Positions 20,895-31,739 of a DNA stretch of 64,000 nucleotides are shown piece by piece. Position numbers and translations under genes: made by a program. The DNA comes from Psococerastis gibbosa (taxonomy: Eukaryota > Arthropoda > Insecta > Psocodea > Psocidae): positions 38,413,039-38,477,038 of the forward strand of contig OZ020487.1 in assembly GCA_963971405.1 (NCBI GenBank), given 5' to 3'. A model generated the notes under the pieces. It was not told the origin of the DNA and made no database searches. It was given only the letters and a program-made list of their open reading frames with translations. The number at the start of each line of letters is the position of its first letter. The stretch's first letter is position 1.

Positions 20895-21030
20895 TGTTAC
20901 ACTCAACAAAGAAGGCCCGGGACCACCTGCTTTACATATCCTCTGAAGCGAGACCAGAAACTATATACTCCTAGCAAGCGTGCAACCAACAACCTCTCGG
21001 GTGAAAACAGTGTTTGGCTTACTGCCTCAA
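20895..21030 (-). repeat. SINE1 fragment
   Basis: The reverse complement contains CTTTGTTGAGTGTAACAG-like, CATGCTTCGGAGG-like and TTTCACCCGAGAGGTTGTTG segments, so head and body are recognisable but diverged. The tail is missing. Confidence 0.65.
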
Positions 21031-21042
21031 TAGGACATTCTG

Positions 21043-21321
21043 TTGCCATCAGTTGACAACTTACATAGGCAGTGCCGCATTATCCATGAGGCCCACATTA
21101 CCAAAACCGTTAAAAACAATAGACGCATGCAAAAAAATATTGAAATTTCTAAAAAAAAACTATTAAATGAAAACAAAAAAAATTTGAAATTGGCGGGAAA
21201 AGTGGCACAGTTGTTCAGTTTTTGTGCTGTTCTGCTGGCAAAAAAAATCTTCAAAGGAAAACTGGTTAATTGGACGGATAGTCAATTAGGGCTTTCTCTT
21301 TTTATGAAAAATTGTAGGTAG
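21043..21321 (+). CDS. Lysine-rich ORF, possibly a transposase remnant
   Basis: A 92-codon open frame, hydrophilic and Lys/Asn-rich through residues 22-50, which could form a coiled coil, followed by a hydrophobic segment. Coiled coils of this kind follow the zinc finger in some P-type transposases, but no diagnostic motif is present. It may be a chance frame in A-rich DNA. Confidence 0.2.
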   Translation: MPSVDNLHRQCRIIHEAHITKTVKNNRRMQKNIEISKKKLLNENKKNLKLAGKVAQLFSFCAVLLAKKIFKGKLVNWTDSQLGLSLFMKNCR

Positions 21322-21329
21322 GGGGGCCA

Positions 21330-21820
21330 CCACATTGGTTGGGCTTCAAGGGCCAAGGCCCCCACAAAGGGTTAATCTGGCACTGTTTATAGGCATGGAC
21401 TTGGCCTAGGGGCGACTTAGAACTCAAATAACTCGTGTATGGGTGCTCTCAAATGACTGGAACCTAATTGAATGACTGGTATGAGGCACGTGCTATATTA
21501 TCGCACCACGTGTCACCTTTGTCAAAGAACTGCATTTCTCCTGTAATTGCATGCTCGAGGAACAATAGTCTGAAGGTGCCACGCCCCCTAGAGCCCTATT
21601 ACGCCTTAACCCTTTCTTGTATACGGTACGCGGCTCATTTAATATTAGGCGTAGCATTGTGATTTTTTTAAAATGACGTACTCATTTGCTTTATTATTCG
21701 GTCAACTGTAAGGAAAAGTATTGGTGTGTAATACGTGTGTGCGTAACATGTATTTAAATGTATTTTATACAGTTCTACAATTAGACGTACAGAGTTGTAT
21801 GAAGACCTATGGTATATAAT
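21330..21820. other. No feature recognised
   Basis: Short ORFs only. Confidence 0.4.
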
Positions 21821-21984
21821 CGACTTCGATGGCCAGGTGGTAACGTGCTTGCACTTGTGCGAGTCTTTACACGCCATGCGATCGGAGACGTGTCGTAACT
21901 CAACACTAACCTACAGAGGCGACTGAAGAGGTCAATCGGATACATTCATTAAATTGTTTGTATGCGATTAATCTTTTTTTTTTA
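21821..21984 (+). repeat. SINE2 copy
   Basis: Complete head (GACTTCGATGGCCAGGTGG), body and T-rich end. Its B box is mutated to GTGCGAGTC. Confidence 0.8.
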
Positions 21985-22655
21985 TCAAAAAAGAGAAAAG
22001 AGAAATATAAACAAATGAGTGCAAAATGCGCGGGAAATTAAAATTGATAAATTCATCCCACTGCTACATTTTTGGTGAGCTTCCAATTTTTTCTTCTTTT
22101 TTAATTAAAATTCTTATTATATTTCAAAATGTACATGAACATTTTAATGCCTATAATTAGTATTTCCTTCATTATATAAATAAATTCAACCATTCTCTTG
22201 TATTCCGCAATAATTTATTAATTTGAATTTCCGCCGCATATTTTAATACCGCCACCTGACACCTTAATAATGCTGTAAAAAAAAATAAAGCCGTTATTAT
22301 AAAAACCCCGGTGTTAAGTTAATCCGAAATCGCCATAATATAGGGCTGCTGAGATACAAGAAATAACTTGCGGCCAGCGTCCACACCTAGCAATTTCAGT
22401 TTATGGCAGGTTTCCACCCAGTAGGAATAGTTCTTTCTGCGGATATTAAATGCTATAATATAATCATAATAATAATAATATATAATAACTATGCTATAAT
22501 ACCTACTGACAGGCCGCAGGTGAGCTTGACCAGCTTGATTCCTACTGACATGCGAAAGTCTGCTATTAATCCATCACTTACAGTAAACAGATAACATAAT
22601 CTGGTTATAATTACAAAGGCATTCACAGCTGGCGTTATGTGATGAAGCAGGATAA
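21985..22655. other. No gene
   Basis: AT-rich; (AAT)n at 22463-22485. Bases 22290-22336 resemble the outer part of the hairpin family at 31348 (CGTTATTATAAAAACCCCGG). Confidence 0.4.
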
Positions 22656-22659
22656 ACCG

Positions 22660-22811
22660 GGATGATAAGCCGTGGTCGTGCTGTAGCAGTTGCTGCTGAG
22701 CCTCCGAGATACAATATTAGAAGTCTACGCAGTTCCACTGAAGATGTCGACCTCATATGTTGACGAAACGTTTGTAAGTACGCTTTCAGAAGGACCACGG
22801 CCTATGATCCT
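22660..22811 (+). repeat. Dispersed repeat D6 with hammerhead-like core
   Basis: AAGCCGTGGTC at the left can pair with GACCACGGCCT at the right. Between them is CACTGAAGATGTCGAC, then TTGACGAAACGTTTG. Other copies are at 49808-49990 (inverted core), 58785-58946 and a fragment at 42635-42700. Confidence 0.7.
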
Positions 22812-22812
22812 G

Positions 22813-22876
22813 GATCAATCACGTTTATCAAGCCGGAATGTTTGGTTTTCGGTCGAAATCCCCGAAGCCCCACGAG
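22813..22876 (+). repeat. Dispersed repeat D3, copy 1
   Basis: AATCACGTTTATCAAGCCGG to CCCCACGAG, nearly identical to 33003-33068. Confidence 0.7.
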
Positions 22877-22908
22877 ATGTACGTATTTAAAGTTTTGATT
22901 ATATAAAG

Positions 22909-23260
22909 CAGGGGTTCCCGACCTGTGGTCCACAGATATATGAGGTGGTCCAAAGTAAGAAATAACAAAATAAAAACGCTGAGTTATTGGAAATTTGAAG
23001 TAAGCCTTGGCACTGAACTACAAAAACCGCCCGATACCAGTTCTCAACATTTAATCAAGTATTAGCACGTAATTGTAGGCATAAGCTACTTGGTCTTGGT
23101 CCTAGAATTTAAGGATTTCCTATCACAGCCATGGGGGTCCACGGAAAATCATAAAATAATCTAAATAAATAAATAAATAAGGCCTTTTTTGTTCTATTAC
23201 TAAGCCAACTAAGTAAAATAATCTAGTGGTCCACGGACAAAAAAGGTTTGGGAGCCCCTG
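22909..23260. mobile_element. hAT-type MITE holding a truncated SINE
   Basis: Termini CAGGGGTTCCCGACC and GGTTTGGGAGCCCCTG, with GTGGTCCAC just inside each end, are typical of hAT elements. The flanking 8 bases do not match, so the duplication has decayed. Confidence 0.75.
23164..23214 (-). repeat. 5'-truncated SINE1 in the hAT element
   Basis: Only the tail is present, in reverse, from AAATAAATAAATAAGG to TTACTAAGCCAACT. It is flanked by a perfect 11-bp duplication AAAATAATCTA (23153-23163 and 23215-23225), a LINE-mediated insertion signature. Confidence 0.9.
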
Positions 23261-23450
23261 AAGGAATCGTAGTTAAAAGATTCTTCGAGCGACGAAAACA
23301 AAATCGTGTTCTATCATTTTTTATTAGTTACTCTTTCACTCTATTGCTTATTTATTTACCTAGCCTATCTCTTTTTGAGACATATAATTCCTACACGCAA
23401 ATTTATATTTTCAATTTATATATATAAAAAATATTTTACGTAGGTAGGTG

Positions 23451-23609
23451 CAAGGCCCCGTAGCCAGAATTTTTTTTGCGGGTGGGGGGGGGGGTGGAGG
23501 TTCAGATATTTCATTGGATATTACATAGTGGTTTTTATTTTTCCTCTCAAAATCCGATTCTATTTAGTATCAAGTTATTTCAATTCGGGGGGGGGGGGCT
23601 ACAGGCTTG
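23451..23609. mobile_element. hAT-type MITE with poly-G core
   Basis: Termini CAAGGCCCCGTAGCC and GGCTACAGGCTTG; two G-runs. The interior (TGGATATTACATAGTGG, CTCAAAATCCGATTCTAT) matches the element at 34667. Flanks GGTAGGTG and GATAGGTA agree at 6 of 8. Confidence 0.8.
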
Positions 23610-24116
23610 GATAGGTATTATAAGTCTTGCATATAGTACCAACTCACGTTTATCCCGAAATACAAGTTGCCTGCTTCTCGATTATAATCACAAAAACAAT
23701 ATCTATACCTCCGGTACCTGTAATGATGGCCATGTAAAAACCTATTATAGTATCATGTGTGGTATGAACCATGAAGCAAATGCATTGGTTTTTATTGCAA
23801 ATGGTCGGTCTCAGTTATAGATATGGTAATAAGGTACAAGAAAGCTGCAGACAAGACCCGTGTAAATAGAACCGCGACCTTTTTTTCCCGGTGCACAGGA
23901 GCTCGAACTGTGTCACGACAAATTGTCTCCTTCCACGATGCGACTACCAGCTCATTTCCAATGCAAGGCTCTTCATAGAGAACCTATGTCACGACTCCTA
24001 CGGCCGAACATAACACCGCAATTGTCGGGGGACAGTCATATTTTTAGAATCCCGACTCCGCCGAACACGCCCCCTTTTATAGTCTGAGGAATTAATTTCG
24101 GTGGCACGCCCATTAC
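23610..24116. other. No feature recognised
   Basis: Unique-looking sequence, no coding signal. Confidence 0.4.
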
Positions 24117-24420
24117 CAAGCACGTATCCAGCATTTTAGTTTGGGGGGGGGGGGAACAAAACATCATTCTTTTTAACACTTTCGTCGCTTTCTACCGTGA
24201 ATAAAAGATGTAAAAAGTTCACAATAACAATTAATGACTACAAATAAATGGGTGATCAGACCGTTTACAAAACAATTTTCCTGCTACTCCCGTTGACCAT
24301 TCGGTCCAGTCCGTCGTCAAGACTTGGAGAACAGTGAATCTGACAATTTTTTTTTGGGGGGGGGGGGGCGGGAATGTCCCCTGTGTGCCCCCCTCCCCCC
24401 TTGCCCATTACGTTTTAGAT
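24117..24420. repeat. G-rich hAT-like remnant
   Basis: AAGCACGTATCCAGCATTTT followed by a G-run (24144-24155), and a second G-run at 24356-24368 followed by C-rich sequence. The ends are too diverged to define. Confidence 0.35.
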
Positions 24421-24779
24421 TTAGAATAAAAATGGCCACATGGATAAATGCAGGCAAAAACTATTTGTTTTCAATCTTTGCCTTCAACGGGAGCGGAATA
24501 ATTTTTTTTATTTTTACTTTTGATTGGCCACTTTCTTCAAAGCTGTTGTAATTAATTGCTCTGCCATACAGTTGCTTGCCCTCTGTAGCACCAATTGTCA
24601 CGAAAAAATTATATATTTTTTGAACATTTGTTTGGCCAGTTGTGGACAGATTTCTTGCACCAAAGGCTATAAAAATTATCTTAAAATATACTTCGACTTA
24701 TGTACTGTAAATAAACAAGCAGCTGAAGCAGAAAACTTGTTTTTAGGTTTTTATCGCTCTAAGATCTCTGTATGCTTAA
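24421..24779. other. No feature recognised
   Basis: Short ORFs only. Confidence 0.4.
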
Positions 24780-25218
24780 GGCGGCTATTCCACTTGTCAA
24801 TTTTTCTTCAATTTTGATAATGTCATAATAATGATCATCAATGTTGCATTTATATTTTTACACCTCATTATTCCACTTGTTTTCAATAAATTATTGAGCA
24901 GTTTTGTTTTCAATTTTTTTCCAATTCTGTAAGTTTGTCCGCCGTCTTTCTTTTAATTTTAAGATCTACAAGAATTTTTATGATTTAAATTACGAAATAA
25001 TTCGTTCGTTCTCAAAAAATTAATTTAAATTATTTATCGTCTCCAGACGACGCCATTGTTTAATTTTAGTTTGCTATTGTTTGCAGATCTATGATCATTG
25101 ATCAATTTTAACATACGGAAGTTAAAATGGACAATGACATAGAGTGGAACAAAAATTTCATCAATTATTGATGCAAAATTGCACAAATGACGGAATATTG
25201 ACAAGTGGAATAGCCGCC
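24780..25218. mobile_element. Harbinger-like MITE, 439-bp relative
   Basis: Ends GGCGGCTATTCCACTTGTC and the complement GACAAGTGGAATAGCCGCC. The left flank is TAA and the right TGA. It shares the GGCGnnnnTTCCAC end pattern with the other H elements and the internal TATGATCATTGATCAATTTT segment with H1-H6. Confidence 0.85.
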
Positions 25219-25731
25219 TGAATGCGACAAACAGTTATTCGTATTTAAAGCTAGGAATTGTTTTCCACGTTTTCAGCATAAATTTAAACCAAGAAACCGA
25301 TCAAGATATCGATATGCGCACAAGTTTGAACTATTGCGTAGTTTTAAAACTACCTACAGTTACACAGTTACGTCACATTTTCCTGGTGAAGTAATCAAAG
25401 AAGCAGCAACAGCATTTTGAATATATTGCTGTTTTTTATTGGCTGTTTGGCGTAATGGATAAAACTCAGTTTCGCCAACCGGACACTAGTGGACCTGAAA
25501 ATCGAACTACCAACCTCCTCCCGGACATCATCGCCTCCATTTTCGTGCAGAGTCAAATTTTACAGTAAATATTCATTGTGCTATACTGTAGAGAGACGCC
25601 ACACCAACGTTTTTTGTAAAAAAAAAAAAAAAAAAACTATTCTGTATATTGTGACCACTTGGCGTAAGTGACGGTAACATACAATATTATCATATACAAA
25701 AATGTCGAGAAAAATTTCTTCTATAATGGCA
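25219..25731. other. No gene; A17 run
   Basis: A mononucleotide A tract at 25620-25636. Nothing else was recognised. Confidence 0.4.
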
Positions 25732-25734
25732 CTG

Positions 25735-25895
25735 ATTAAACACACTCCAATATTTATTCGATCAAAGAATATCATTGTGTTTGAAATTTTTATGTTGATG
25801 CATGCAATTTGAATCTGAATTTAGATATTACGCTTTCGAATTTTTCTTGATCGAATCGAATCGAATATTGAAACAATACTCGATTATGTAATATG
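25735..25895 (+). repeat. Dispersed repeat D4, copy 1
   Basis: Shares TTTGAATCTGAATTTAG, ATTACG/A segments and GATCGAATATTGG/AAACAATA with 51015-51185; diverged. Confidence 0.6.
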
Positions 25896-26319
25896 GGGGA
25901 TTGGCTATGATTTTTTTTTTCTAGCTCTGCAATGAGCATTTATTGTAAAATTCGACTTTGTACAAAAACAAGTGGCGTTGGTTTCACGAGGGAAGCAGAC
26001 TCCGATTCGGCCTGGAATGAAAATGTTCCATGTTTCTGGACAAGGAAGATCTTGAAAAAAAACTGTGGCGCAGTACTTAACGCCAACCGCCTTGTTCTTT
26101 AAATACCTCTTTATGAATTAATTCATTATTATTTGGCAAGTTCGCCGTCTAGGCCCCTGACAGCTCTTCTATGCATGCGTTTTCGTTTTCGACGACAAAA
26201 TAACGGGCATCAAAGTTTATGTCTTGCGTTCAGGAAACCTGCATTTGTAATGCGTCTGCATAAACACGGCCATATGTCACCGTGAGGAGACGTCCATCGC
26301 TGCGTTTGTTGCCCGTTTC
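25896..26319. other. No feature recognised
   Basis: Unique-looking sequence. Confidence 0.4.
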
Positions 26320-26322
26320 TAA

Positions 26323-26474
26323 GGCGGGTGTTCCACATACGTCAATAAAAAATTGAAAAATGACATAACAACGTAAATTGACGTGGTAGCAGAATTTTTA
26401 GTATGTCTTTAATGTCTGCTGAAACGTCATTTTTCAATTTTTCATTGACGATTGACGTATGTGGAATACCCGCC
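26323..26474. mobile_element. Short PIF/Harbinger-like MITE
   Basis: A 152-bp hairpin, ends GGCGGGTGTTCCACATACG and CGTATGTGGAATACCCGCC, with TAA duplicated (26320-26322, 26475-26477). It is the intact equivalent of 16545-16703 and resembles the outer arms of the composite elements without the inner insert. Confidence 0.9.
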
Positions 26475-26545
26475 TAAAACACTGCGGCGTGTTTTAGAAA
26501 CAGACGGCAACGGAAGAGCTGTTCAAGACGGACGGCAGATAATAA

Positions 26546-26921
26546 GGTGCCCATTCCACCGACCGGCTAGGGCTATTTACAAAAACGGTGACGTGGTAGC
26601 AGACATTCAAGACTTATGCGGGGTTTCCACCGACCTCGCATTGCAGAATTGATGGAAATGTTTATTTTCCTCTATGCCATAGTTAAAATTGATCAATGAT
26701 CATAGAGTAAAATCACAAACAAACAAACTAAAATGGCGTCATGGGATATGTTAAGTACAAACATTTTAATAGATTTCTATAAAAATAAAAATTCTAATTT
26801 CCGTCAATATCATTTGCATTCTGCAATGCTAGGTTGGTGGAACCGCCATCTAAGTCTTGAACGTCTGCTACCACGTCACCGTTTTTGTATATAGCCCTAG
26901 CCGGTCGGTGGAATGGGCGCC
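26546..26921. mobile_element. Composite Harbinger-like MITE, H2
   Basis: Same structure as H1, 376 bp, with TAA on both sides (26543-26545, 26922-26924). It lies only 71 bp from the short relative at 26323. Confidence 0.92.
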
Positions 26922-26924
26922 TAA

Positions 26925-27683
26925 AGGCGCTCATCTGTTACAATGTACACATTTAAAAACGTCCGTTATTTTGTCGTCCGTACGAAAACGCATGCATAAA
27001 AGAGCTCTGACTGGTAGTCTCTGAGGTTTACTTAAGGCTATTTAATGTATTTATTTATGTACTTTTTAATATCCAGTTAGTATTTATTTCATCTTGTGCT
27101 GATTGCAATTGAAGTTTAATATCATTGTGTTGTGTGGCATCAAGCCTATGCCTACTAAGCGAAGCAGAGATTAACGCTATCAAAGCCAGGATTCATGGTC
27201 GGTAAGTTTTTATTCATTAGCCTGACAGTCAAAAGTCACGTGGGTATTGATGCGAGGCGCTATATCTGCACGGAATCCGACACAAAGTCGCTCGGACCTG
27301 GGTAAATAGTGTTACACTGCGGCAAATCCCTAACTACAGCTCACACGCTATCATTGCACTGCGGTACCAGTATTAGCCATATCAACATTTAATCAGTCGA
27401 TTTAATTAATGGCTACAGAGCAAACGCGAAAGGCCGGTATTAAATAGCACCGGTCCGAGTTTACCCGATTAGGCTTTCTTATTTTTTTCGTTAGTAGGTG
27501 TCGAGGTTCTACCAAATGAGAAAAAGCTTCAAAGACAATACAACGTCCCGGATCATTAATCATCTCTGTCTTGTTTCAAACTAACTTTTGACATTTTTGG
27601 GAAGTTAAACACCTTCCACATTCCAATCACTGAATTGATAGTTGGGACGATTGCATGGTCAAGAACGACCGGCATACATTACA
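26925..27683. other. No gene; possible R900 scrap
   Basis: GGTCCGAGTTTACCCGATTA near 27450 matches the outer edge of R900. The rest is unassigned. Confidence 0.4.
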
Positions 27684-27873
27684 TTGTCCATTGCCAACGA
27701 CCCCGTGGATTTCAGAAATTATTTGTAAAAATTTCTGGCCATTGGCAAACTGGTATACGTTCTCGAAATCAACCTACACCGGCTACGAGCGATAATGGTC
27801 AAGCTGAGACAAGCTTACCATTGAGGCAATGTAACAGGCGAAAGCATGACTTAACCAAGTACAGATACGAGTC
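27684..27873 (+). repeat. Dispersed repeat D2, copy 1
   Basis: TTGCCAACGACCCCGTGGA to GTACAGATACGAGTC; about 80% like 62379-62572 with small indels. Confidence 0.75.
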
Positions 27874-27964
27874 CAACAACAACACACACTACACAGTAAT
27901 AATGTATTGGGTGAATGAATTATCCATAATTTGTTGCTGTTGCATTATTGGTCCCCTAAAACTT

Positions 27965-28090
27965 ACCTGAAGTTAGAAAACATCGATTGAAATAGAAATA
28001 AATTTTCAGTCATTTTTCACAAAAATTGAGTCTTTTATTTTTTTTTTTTTGCCCCCAAAACCAAACCAAACTATCAAGAGACATTTGTTT
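27965..28090 (-). mobile_element. R900 fragment
   Basis: GAAGTTAGAAAACATCGATTG, TCAGTCATTTTTCAC, the T-run and CTATCAAGAGAC match the middle of R900, diverged. Confidence 0.6.
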
Positions 28091-28221
28091 TTGGCCAAAG
28101 TATGTTAGTTTCTCTTTCTTAACAGTCGGCAGCAACTCCGTAGACAGTGGTTTCGCCAGATTATGCACAATTTTCCCTTTGGTCCCATGAACATTTTCTC
28201 AGCGGAATCGTACGTGTGCAC

Positions 28222-28392
28222 CAATAACGGATCCACCGGGGGGGGGGGGCAGTTCACTGGGGTCATGATCACCCTAATTAAGTAAATTAAAACCTAACCT
28301 AAATAAGATAGTAAAAAATTAATTGAATAAAACTATGCATACAACTTGTGACCCCCCCCCCCCCCCTAAATTTTCTGCTGGATCCGTTCTTG
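28222..28392. mobile_element. hAT-type MITE with poly-G/C core, 171 bp
   Basis: Termini CAATAACGGATCCACC and GGATCCGTTCTTG. A G11 run lies near the left end and a C15 run near the right. A perfect 8-bp duplication GTGTGCAC lies at 28214-28221 and 28393-28400. Confidence 0.92.
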
Positions 28393-28400
28393 GTGTGCAC

Positions 28401-29828
28401 CCGGCCTTATATATATATTATATGGGCCATATGGCGTAGACCTACATGTCAACGTACAGAAATCTGTAAAATCTCACTATAGTGTGGTATTCAGGACCCG
28501 TAGCGCATGCTCACAATGGAGTTCTGCCTGGAATCAGATAGAGTCGAAAGACGCGTCGCCCTGGAAAAGCCCAGTAGCTACCTAAACCTGTTTCTGTGTT
28601 GTTAATAGGAAGATCCTTTCAGCCATATAAAGATGCCGTCTAAGGTGGGCTTCTTGCAAAACTGAAGTCTTTCACTCTTTGTTGATTTTCTCACTAAGTT
28701 ACAGTTTCTTTGGGCTTATAGTAGACATGCTATTTCACCTATTACTGCTACTATTAAGTTTTTTATGGAATATTCATTCATTCAACCGAAAGTTCAATAA
28801 ATTTACGCTATGATTGTGACTAATGTGAGGTTTCGCTTTAGGAAAAATGGGGGGTAATTCGATTTAGACCTACATAACTAGGTATTACTATGACATCCGG
28901 GGTATCCTATCCCTCTAAAGAATCTACGAAAGAGATGCTAATGTGCAACTGGGTAGTGGAATCAGGGTTGTACGGGCTAGCATCATAGAGGGCGCGGGGC
29001 ATAGCACCGAAGGGGCCCCACGTTGGTCCTCACTGCTAGTTTTATATTTAGCGAAATATAATCTGTTTTATAAGTTTTCCTCCAAGTTATTGAGCTTTTA
29101 TAAGGCCCACTTACTTACTTTATATTATCCAACGCCCGAACGTGGTAGTTCAACCATTCGTCGCCGAGCTTCCCAGTAGCGGTTCACCAAGTCGTCGTTT
29201 GGGTGGGTGAGAGCCGTGCAGTCCCTCAGGTGGTTTTTTATAAGGCCCACTCCCACCAACTTTCACCAAGTTTTTCTATTCTCCTTCTCCCGATTTTTTT
29301 AAACCGCCTATCCTATGAAGGGTGCAATTGAAGACACGAGTGCATGTAACTAACATTTTCCTACATAGTTATGGTTTTTGAGCAAGAGCGCAGGGAGACG
29401 AGCGGCCCTAGCCCTTGTGGCCATCACAACCCTGAATGAAATACTGTACAACTGTCTAGGAAAAAAGAAAGTAGGAAAATTGGTGAGTGTTGGTTGGTCC
29501 TCATATCTTTCCGTTTCCGGGGCAATGCATTTGAAATTAATATACCATCGCATACCCTAAGACCATTGATTGGATATAATCCGGATCCCTGTCGGCTTAT
29601 CTATAGTATTTATTTATTGTATATAATTTTAATAATGCATCAGTCTACCTGTTGTATTGCGCAAGAGAGTTCTTTCTATAAAGCGGTGGTAGATCCAAAG
29701 ATGTCCTCCTCTAGGGTCTTTTATGGACGTAAGCCTACTTTTTACAAAGGGTTAGTCTGACTTACATAAAACATAGCATATTGTGTTATTAGTCATTAGA
29801 GGCAGGGACCTCACAATCATCAAACAAT
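28401..29828. other. No gene recognised
   Basis: Several overlapping 60-90-codon frames occur on both strands (28943-29760), none with coding bias or motif. No shared repeats apart from simple sequence. Confidence 0.4.
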
Positions 29829-30001
29829 CGACTTCGATGGCCGGGTGGTAACGTGCTTGCACTTGTCCGAGTTTTTACACGCCATGCCATCGGAGACGTG
29901 TCGCAACTCAACACGGGTACTAACCTATAGAGGCGACTGAAGAGGTCAATCGGATACGTTTATTAAATTGTTTGTATGCGATTAACCTAAAAAAAAAAAA
30001 T
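29829..30001 (+). repeat. SINE2 copy
   Basis: Complete copy from CGACTTCGATGGCCGGG to the A12 tail. Confidence 0.85.
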
Positions 30002-30129
30002 AGACCCGCGCCTATTTCCAATTTACAGCTAATGGCATAAGATACTATGACAGTAAAATGGTGCCAACCACCTTACAACAGTCAGCCGTATGCAAAGCCG
30101 TCAATTTCCCATTTGGTTTTCAGCCTCTT

Positions 30130-30390
30130 CTTACTTACTTACTTACTCCTTGGCGCTACGACCCGTGAAGGCTCTCTCACATCGTGTCAGCCTGCGCGGT
30201 CCTGCGCTCTCCTTCGCCAGTCATCGACGTCAAGGGTCGCCAGATCCACCTCGACGTCGTCCAGCCATCGCATCCGTGGTCGTCCCACTCGTCTTCTCCC
30301 TTGGGGCACCTTGTGTAAGGCTTGCCTCACCCTCTTCGTCCACCCCAAACCTCTCTTTCACCCTTCGACCTTGTTGAATCAGCTTCTACG
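30130..30390 (-). pseudogene. LINE relic, ORF2 C-terminus
   Basis: The minus strand carries, across frames, RGRPRMRWLDDVEVDL, DDWRRRAQDRA and ESLHGS-like segments, the end of a non-LTR ORF2 of the RGRPRxRWxDDV type. A (TTAC)n tract borders it at the left. A smaller piece of the same kind is at 49225. Confidence 0.75.
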
Positions 30391-30684
30391 CAGTGGCAAA
30401 GAATTAACTGTCAGTTTTAAAAGTCAAGTAATGCTAATGAGCCCAGCAGCACATGAATAAGGTGACCGGAGATTTCGAAATCCGTTGAGGCAATATTAAA
30501 CAGCAGGCGCCGAAATACGTATTTTCCAAGTTAAATTTATAAATGTCAGTCTGCTGATAAACGGCTCGAGTCTGAACATTATGCTGCTGGTCAAGAAATT
30601 GCGTAGTTGCCAATGAAAAATGCCGAAACTCATGGTCGTTTAGTGTTAAAAAAAATATTGCGCATTTGCCGAGAATGACAGATA
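30391..30684. other. No feature recognised
   Basis: Short sequence between a LINE relic and H3. Confidence 0.4.
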
Positions 30685-30687
30685 TTA

Positions 30688-31073
30688 GGCGCCCATTCCA
30701 CCGACCGGCTAGGGCTATTTTCATAAACAGTGACGTGGTAGCAGACATTCAAGACTTAGGCGGGGTTTCCATAGATCTCGCATTGCAGAATTGACGGAAA
30801 TGTTTATTTTCCTCTATGCCATAGTTAAAATTGATCAATGATCATACAGTAAAATTACAAAAAAAGAAACTAAAATTAAAAAATGGCGTCATGGGATATG
30901 TTAAGTACGAACATTTTAAAAGATTTCTATAAAAAGAAAAATTCTAATTTCCGTCAATGTCATTTGCATTCTGCAATGCGAGATCGGTGGAAACGCCACC
31001 TAAGTCTTGAATGTCTGCTACCACGTCACCGTTTTTGTAAATAGCCCTATAGCCGGTCGGTGGAATGGGCACC
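30688..31073. mobile_element. Composite Harbinger-like MITE, H3
   Basis: 386 bp, same outer and inner ends as H1, TTA on both sides (30685-30687, 31074-31076). The right arm has a 3-base TAT insertion. Confidence 0.92.
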
Positions 31074-31347
31074 TTAGGAGCAAACTTTGGGGTATAGGAA
31101 AGGAGCCTCGTCGAAGATAGCTTTTATAAACGTGTTTTTTTTTTCTACGGAAATGGGGAATCCACAAACAGATACTTGACCTCATCTGCTGATTCTTGCC
31201 CCCCCCCCCTAAATTTTATTTTAGTCTTTAGAGTTTTTATCTATGAGAGATAGGACATTCACTTCTCACCAAAAAGATATTTTTAATTACACGCGTTCCA
31301 TGACCTAAACGTCCTAAAATGACAAACTATTGAAAAAACACACCAGG

Positions 31348-31514
31348 AGCCTGATCGTGGCGATTATAATACCGGTATTTATTTAATCCCCTGGTATTAA
31401 AAATGTAAACAAGATAATTTTAAAATGGAAAGTGCTATTCAAAATGTGTTTGTTTACAGTTATAATCCTAGGGTATTTATTTAACCCCGGTATTATAATC
31501 GCCTCGATCAGGCT
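31348..31514. mobile_element. Hairpin MITE F, copy 1
   Basis: AGCCTGATCGTGGCGATTAT at the left pairs with ATAATCGCCTCGATCAGGCT at the right. Inner segment GGAAAGTGCTATTCAAAATG. A second complete copy is at 51465-51620 and fragments are at 2563 and 56672. Confidence 0.8.
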
Positions 31515-31739
31515 GCAGGTGGCCCCAGGGTTCAAAATATACTATATAAATATTTATCGCGCTCCAATGTCTCACCTCTCCTAGATTGAACTCTAAATCT
31601 TCTTCTACCCAGAGGACGTCTGCAGCGAGGTCATGACCTTACAGTGATAAAACTCTCCCTCGTATCCGCGCCATAGCAAAAGCCTTTGAGCTATACTTTT
31701 TATTTATTTAAAAAAAGCTAATGTTATTCCCCATGAAAT

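Noticed and set aside
26452-26652. ORFs containing RPFHRPARAIYKNGDVVADIQ-type peptides (also at 42916, 36030, 46793)
   Set aside because: The recurring peptide is the translated outer arm of the composite MITEs, not a protein family.
30047-30460. 137-codon plus-strand ORF
   Set aside because: It is the antisense shadow of the LINE ORF2 relic at 30130-30390.
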